From the NCBI RefSeq assembly GCF_000212375.1, contig NC_015501.1:1736001-1800000 (forward strand): a stretch of DNA of 64,000 bases. The letters run 5' to 3'. The notes below the pieces were generated by a model that saw only the letters and a program-made list of their open reading frames with translations, was not told the origin of the DNA and did not search any database. Both the position numbers and the translations under genes were made by a program. Numbering within the stretch: the stretch's first letter is position 1; every line of letters begins with the position of its first letter. Below, in pieces: positions 60,791 through 64,000 of this stretch. The stretch comes from Porphyromonas asaccharolytica DSM 20707. GTDB lineage: Bacteria > Bacteroidota > Bacteroidia > Bacteroidales > Porphyromonadaceae.

Positions 60791-62299
60791 ATGAAACGCT
60801 CTCGATACACCCTCCTAAAAGGATGGCACAAGTGGATCTGCCTAGTCATCACCATACTCGTACTAGGCTTTGCCGGATCCGGCATTATCCTAAACCACAG
60901 AGACCTGGTGTCGGGTATTGACCTACCCCGCTCCTGGCAGCCCAAGGCCTACCACTATAAATCCTGGAGCGGTGGCAGCCTCATCGGGAAGATCCGAGTG
61001 ACCCCTGACGAGGAGTGGATCTATGGAGCTACTGGAGTATGGGCTTACGACCCACAGCTAAAAAGCTACGACAACCGGAGCAATGGACTAGACCCTGCTG
61101 CCGACAGGAGATCGGTCCAAAGAGTAGTCCGGACAAACCGTGGCGACCTCTACGCCCTCACCGCATACAACCTATACAAGTGGCAAGCCGACAAAAAGGA
61201 GTGGGCGAAACAACCGAAGCTTACACCCAAAAACGAACGCTTGGCAGATCTGGAAACGCAAGGCGACACCCTTGTTTTACTGAGTCGAAGCCACCTATAC
61301 CTTATCTTTCCCTCTCAAGAATCCCCCACACGCGCAGACCTTCCCGCACCGGACGACTATGAGCCACGGGTATCGCTATTCAGCACTATCTGGCAGATAC
61401 ATAGTGGAGCATTCTTTGGAACAATAGGACGACTAGTTGTTGACCTGATGGGAGTGGCACTCATCCTCCTCTCCATCACCGGCGTTTTGATCACCTTTGT
61501 CCCCAAAAAAGCAAAGGTGTGGAAGCAATTTCTCAAGGAACACAATAGGTGGGGCAAATGGTGCTTTTGGGGTTTGCTTTTTGTGACGATCACAGGCGCA
61601 TTTCTACGTCCTCCGTTGATGATTACAGTCATCAAGGCACAGGTCCCGACCATTCCGGGAACAAACCTTTACAGCACCAACCCGTGGAATAACAAACTGA
61701 GAATGATCCGTCGCGATCCCATCACAAAAGAGTGGTTGCTATCGACCTCTCGGGGCTTTTATGCGCTGGAGCAGTTTGGAAAAGCCCCCAAGCGACTGAC
61801 CGGCACTCCACCTGTCAGTGTCATGGGACTCAATGTCTGGGAGTGGAGTGACCGAGACTCACTGTGGGTGGTGGGATCGTTCAGTGGAGCATTCAAATGG
61901 AGTCGACAAGAAGGGCAAGTCTACGATGCGCTGACAGGCAAGACCTACACCGAATCCGGACGAAAAGGCATGCCCATCTTTGGGACCCCAATCAGTGGGT
62001 ACACTATTGACTCTGACGGGAGAGAGCGATTCTATAGCTACTCCTCCGGTGAACTCCAAGCGGAGAACGCGACCGACACTATGCCACCAATGCCAACAGA
62101 GATAAGTCCCGGTAGGATTTCACTCTGGCATGCCGCACTTGAGTTGCATGTCGGCCGACTGTATGGGAAAATACTCGGTCCGCTCCAGCCTCTATACATA
62201 TTCCTTTCGGCCCTACTCCTAACCTTAGCTTTGGGCACTGGATGGATGCTCTACAGACGGTATTACCGGCGGAGAGGAGGGAAAAAGCCAAAGAAGTAA
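60791..62299 (+). CDS. PepSY-domain inner-membrane protein
   Basis: 502 residues. A first helix (ICLVITILVLGFAGSGIILN) after the PepSY_TM lead HKWICLV, a periplasmic segment, two helices in the middle (LMGVALILLSITGVLITFV, WCFWGLLFVTITGAFL), and a last helix (LYIFLSALLLTLALGTGWML). A second periplasmic part lies between. PepSY_TM proteins next to haem receptors are seen as ferric or haem reductases or uptake partners; function here is inferred from place. Confidence 0.78.
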   Translation: MKRSRYTLLKGWHKWICLVITILVLGFAGSGIILNHRDLVSGIDLPRSWQPKAYHYKSWSGGSLIGKIRVTPDEEWIYGATGVWAYDPQLKSYDNRSNGLDPAADRRSVQRVVRTNRGDLYALTAYNLYKWQADKKEWAKQPKLTPKNERLADLETQGDTLVLLSRSHLYLIFPSQESPTRADLPAPDDYEPRVSLFSTIWQIHSGAFFGTIGRLVVDLMGVALILLSITGVLITFVPKKAKVWKQFLKEHNRWGKWCFWGLLFVTITGAFLRPPLMITVIKAQVPTIPGTNLYSTNPWNNKLRMIRRDPITKEWLLSTSRGFYALEQFGKAPKRLTGTPPVSVMGLNVWEWSDRDSLWVVGSFSGAFKWSRQEGQVYDALTGKTYTESGRKGMPIFGTPISGYTIDSDGRERFYSYSSGELQAENATDTMPPMPTEISPGRISLWHAALELHVGRLYGKILGPLQPLYIFLSALLLTLALGTGWMLYRRYYRRRGGKKPKK

Positions 62300-62352
62300 T
62301 CCACCGAGAGACTTTTGTCACAAGTGGCTAGAGAAAAGCCAATAACCATCAA

Positions 62353-62375
62353 CAATCGAGTAGGTTGGGAAACGA
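62353..62375. repeat. Repeat family B, copy 3 (inverted, partial)
   Basis: AATCGAGTAGGTTGGGAAACGA is the complement of the right half of the second hairpin of copy 2 (TCGTTTCCC.ACCTACTCGATT). It provides the TTG that opens the next frame. Confidence 0.65.
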
Positions 62376-62646
62376 ACCATTACAAGTTGCGTCCAAAACA
62401 ACTCCAAGCAACGAGATCAAATGGTCTCGCATCATCCGACTTACCTTACTTATGGGTATCCTATCGGGTGAGGTGTACTTACTCTCTAAGTTAGTCACAG
62501 CACAGGTCGTAACAGCTCTATTGATACTGATTGGCTTTGTGGTACTACGATTCATCGTTCGTACCGTTCTGCAAATCACATTTACGCTTTTACGCTACCT
62601 CTTTTGGATTGTTGTACTAGCCGTAATACTGCTTTGCGTGTTATGA
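62365..62646 (+). CDS. Small membrane protein of unknown function
   Basis: 93 residues if opened at the TTG in the repeat, or 64 if opened at the ATG 62452. Two or three hydrophobic segments: LTLLMGILSGEVYLLSKLV, VVTALLILIGFVVLRFIV and LLRYLFWIVVLAVILLCVL. No family recognised. Similar short membrane proteins occur in Bacteroides mobile elements. Confidence 0.5.
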   Translation: MGNEPLQVASKTTPSNEIKWSRIIRLTLLMGILSGEVYLLSKLVTAQVVTALLILIGFVVLRFIVRTVLQITFTLLRYLFWIVVLAVILLCVL

Positions 62647-62720
62647 TATAGCACCTCTATCACTTCTGAGAAACAACTCTTTGGGTGACTGGCTCTCTTG
62701 CGAGGCTGGTCACCCCCTTT

Positions 62721-62766
62721 GGTATGACGGGCATGTCATACCGAAAGTAGGTCAGAAAACGTTCCT
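62721..62766. repeat. Repeat family B, copy 4
   Basis: GGTATGAC-GGGCAT-GTCATACC is a perfect eight-base-arm hairpin; it is followed by GAAAGTAGGTCAGAAAACGTTCC, the left half of the second hairpin, without its right half. It marks the right edge of the haem cassette. Confidence 0.75.
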
Positions 62767-62991
62767 TTTTATCTACAGGAACACTTGCCCATATGAAGGC
62801 TGGACTGTGCAGGTCTTTGTTCATGAGAGATCTATTCATATTCGGAGTCTTTTAGAGTTTTCAAGAGCAGAGCCAAGAGACTATGCGACATAAAGACAAG
62901 AGATAGAATATACTCTTGACGTATGGAGCAGAGAGACTATCTTGGCTCTTGAAGCTCAAAAGGCTCACGAGATAGGGATAAGCTACATTGT
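62767..62991. other. Gap before the DUF1896 gene
   Basis: No gene or RNA seen. An open frame at 62681-62893 runs through repeat B and has no protein character. Confidence 0.4.
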
Positions 62992-63465
62992 CTACTCTAA
63001 TGCACTCACATTGCCTACCGTGGGAAGTTGATTAGCTTCGATAAGAAGTACAACTGTTCCTGTCAGTTCTGTGTAGAGCGTATCATACTCAGGTGTTGCA
63101 ACAAATTCATCCGTAAGGTTATACTTGTCAAACAGGTTTTGTATCGCCTTGTTCCCGAAAAGTATCTGAGAGAGTCGTTCGGGGAGTGGGGAGGGGAGCT
63201 CCTTTTCAAACTCATTTTCCAAGACGGACACAAGCGTGTCATATTTGGAGAAATGCAGGTCACGATACAGCACTTCACTCGCCATACTCTCTGCTTCGGG
63301 ATATGAGAATCCTTCTTCCACAGCATCACAGTAGGTGGTAAGAGCTTCATCAGCTCGTGCCTTGACAAATGGCTTGTCTTCCACCTTTTTAGGAAAATGC
63401 TCACTAAGGTAGTTCTCTAGCTTTAAGCGGAAGTAGGATAATTCTTTCTTATTCGTTGTCTTCAT
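62992..63465 (-). CDS. DUF1896 conjugative-transposon protein
   Basis: 157 residues, helical and acidic: ELSYFRLKLENYLSEHFPKK, ADEALTTYCDAVEEGFSYPE, SQILFGNKAIQNLFDKYNL. This matches DUF1896, found next to integrases and excision genes of Bacteroides conjugative elements. Role unknown. 27 bases past the integrase stop on the same strand. Confidence 0.75.
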   Translation of the reverse strand: MKTTNKKELSYFRLKLENYLSEHFPKKVEDKPFVKARADEALTTYCDAVEEGFSYPEAESMASEVLYRDLHFSKYDTLVSVLENEFEKELPSPLPERLSQILFGNKAIQNLFDKYNLTDEFVATPEYDTLYTELTGTVVLLIEANQLPTVGNVSALE

Positions 63466-63492
63466 CTTCTTATTTGGTTTTAATGGTTGCTC

Positions 63493-64000
63493 TTATTGCC
63501 AGCTATTCTCCCCGATACCCATTGCCGTATTGAACTTGCCTAGCTTGTCAGCAAACTGCTCCATGTCATGTTCAATCTTCTTATTGGTGATACGGGCATA
63601 GATTTGCGTTGTCCGGATATTGGTATGACCTAGCATTTTAGAGACACTCTCCATAGGAACACCCTTACTGAGACAGAGAGTAGCAAAGGTATGTCGAGCT
63701 AGGTGGAAAGTCAAGTTTTTCTTGATACCACAAATGTCTGCAATCTCTTTGAGGTATGAATTGGTCTTCTGATTGCTAAGAATAGGAAAGAGCTTCCCAT
63801 CTCTATATGTGTCATGGTTGTACTTAGAAATAATGGCTTTGGGAAGATCAAGGAGTAGGACATTAAATGCAATGTTAGTCTTTTTCCTTTTTGACATAAC
63901 CCATTCTTTGTCATCCATAACTACTATATCCTCAGGCGTTAGGTTGCGTACATCAATGTAAGCCAAACCAGTAAAGCAAGAGAATATGAATATATCTCTT
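63493..64000 (-). CDS. Tyrosine recombinase, C-terminal half; runs off the window
   Basis: The frame continues to the window edge and reads FIFSCFTGLAYIDVRNLTPE onward. It carries the conserved catalytic set: Arg is outside or at the edge (FTGLAY region), HLARHTFATL (His-x-x-Arg), LGHTNIRTTQIYARI with the second His and the nucleophile Tyr. This is the integrase type of Bacteroides conjugative and mobilisable elements. It shows that the mobile element continues to the right. Confidence 0.88.
   Translation of the reverse strand, partial: RDIFIFSCFTGLAYIDVRNLTPEDIVVMDDKEWVMSKRKKTNIAFNVLLLDLPKAIISKYNHDTYRDGKLFPILSNQKTNSYLKEIADICGIKKNLTFHLARHTFATLCLSKGVPMESVSKMLGHTNIRTTQIYARITNKKIEHDMEQFADKLGKFNTAMGIGENSWQ

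Noticed and set aside
62681-62893. Open frame of 70 codons on the plus strand
   Set aside because: Runs through repeat B copy 4.

Overview
The window looks like chromosome of a Bacteroidota species, most probably a Porphyromonas. Grounds: a MurF-Alr fusion, a GSCFA protein, a DUF2723 membrane protein, the fabH-era-der gene order, a HmuY-type lipoprotein, and promoters with the Bacteroidota -7 box TANNTTTG instead of sigma70-type boxes. The genus is an inference.

1-31.1 kb is core chromosome: ppk (cut by the window start), ugd, a rightward fabH-era-der-ispD-recG run, then a long leftward series. This holds a histidine-degradation cluster (ftcD, hutI, fchA, hutH; urocanase is absent here), murF-alr, a GSCFA protein, two outer-membrane barrels, two tandem paralogous lipoproteins, a PD40-type secreted protein, panE, lpdA, gpmA, DUF2723 and an unknown coiled-coil protein. 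A 0.45 kb cassette sits inside the hut cluster: a four-helix-bundle (S23/IVP family) gene bounded on both sides by inverted arrays of a TTAGARR heptamer.

31.4-57.7 kb is a mosaic of conjugative-transposon debris and cargo. Debris: two copies of a DUF3945 gene (one a decayed fragment), an IS4-type element whose transposase carries an in-frame amber codon just before its presumed first catalytic Asp, two copies of the 3' end of a MobC/TraG coupling-protein gene, a relaxase lacking its N-terminal half, and an orphan PcfK-like gene. Cargo: (i) an AT-rich ars operon, arsR-trx-arsF-arsG-arsD-arsA-arsC-acr3, of the type that handles inorganic and aromatic arsenicals; (ii) a TetR-controlled export cluster of an MMPL/RND protein, two half-size ABC exporters, a LolA-like periplasmic protein and a DUF1302-like barrel, which reads as an inner-to-outer membrane lipid or drug path; (iii) a cupin plus DUF438/PAS/DUF1858 sensor pair.

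57.8-64 kb holds a haem-uptake cassette (HmuR-type TonB receptor, HmuY-type lipoprotein, PepSY membrane protein) studded with copies of a double-hairpin repeat, then a DUF1896 gene and the C-terminal half of a tyrosine recombinase running off the window, so mobile DNA continues to the right.

Three dispersed repeat families stand out: A, long inverted arms with CCACGTGG around a tandem TTCCTCCGAAG core (18.5, 31.45, 36.05 and 53.9 kb); B, paired hairpins GGTATGAC-N6-GTCATACC plus AAGTAGGTTGG (57.3-62.8 kb); C, the TTAGARR heptamer arrays (13.3, 13.75 and 23.2 kb). No tRNA, rRNA or CRISPR array was seen. All family assignments were made by eye from motifs; no database search was run.
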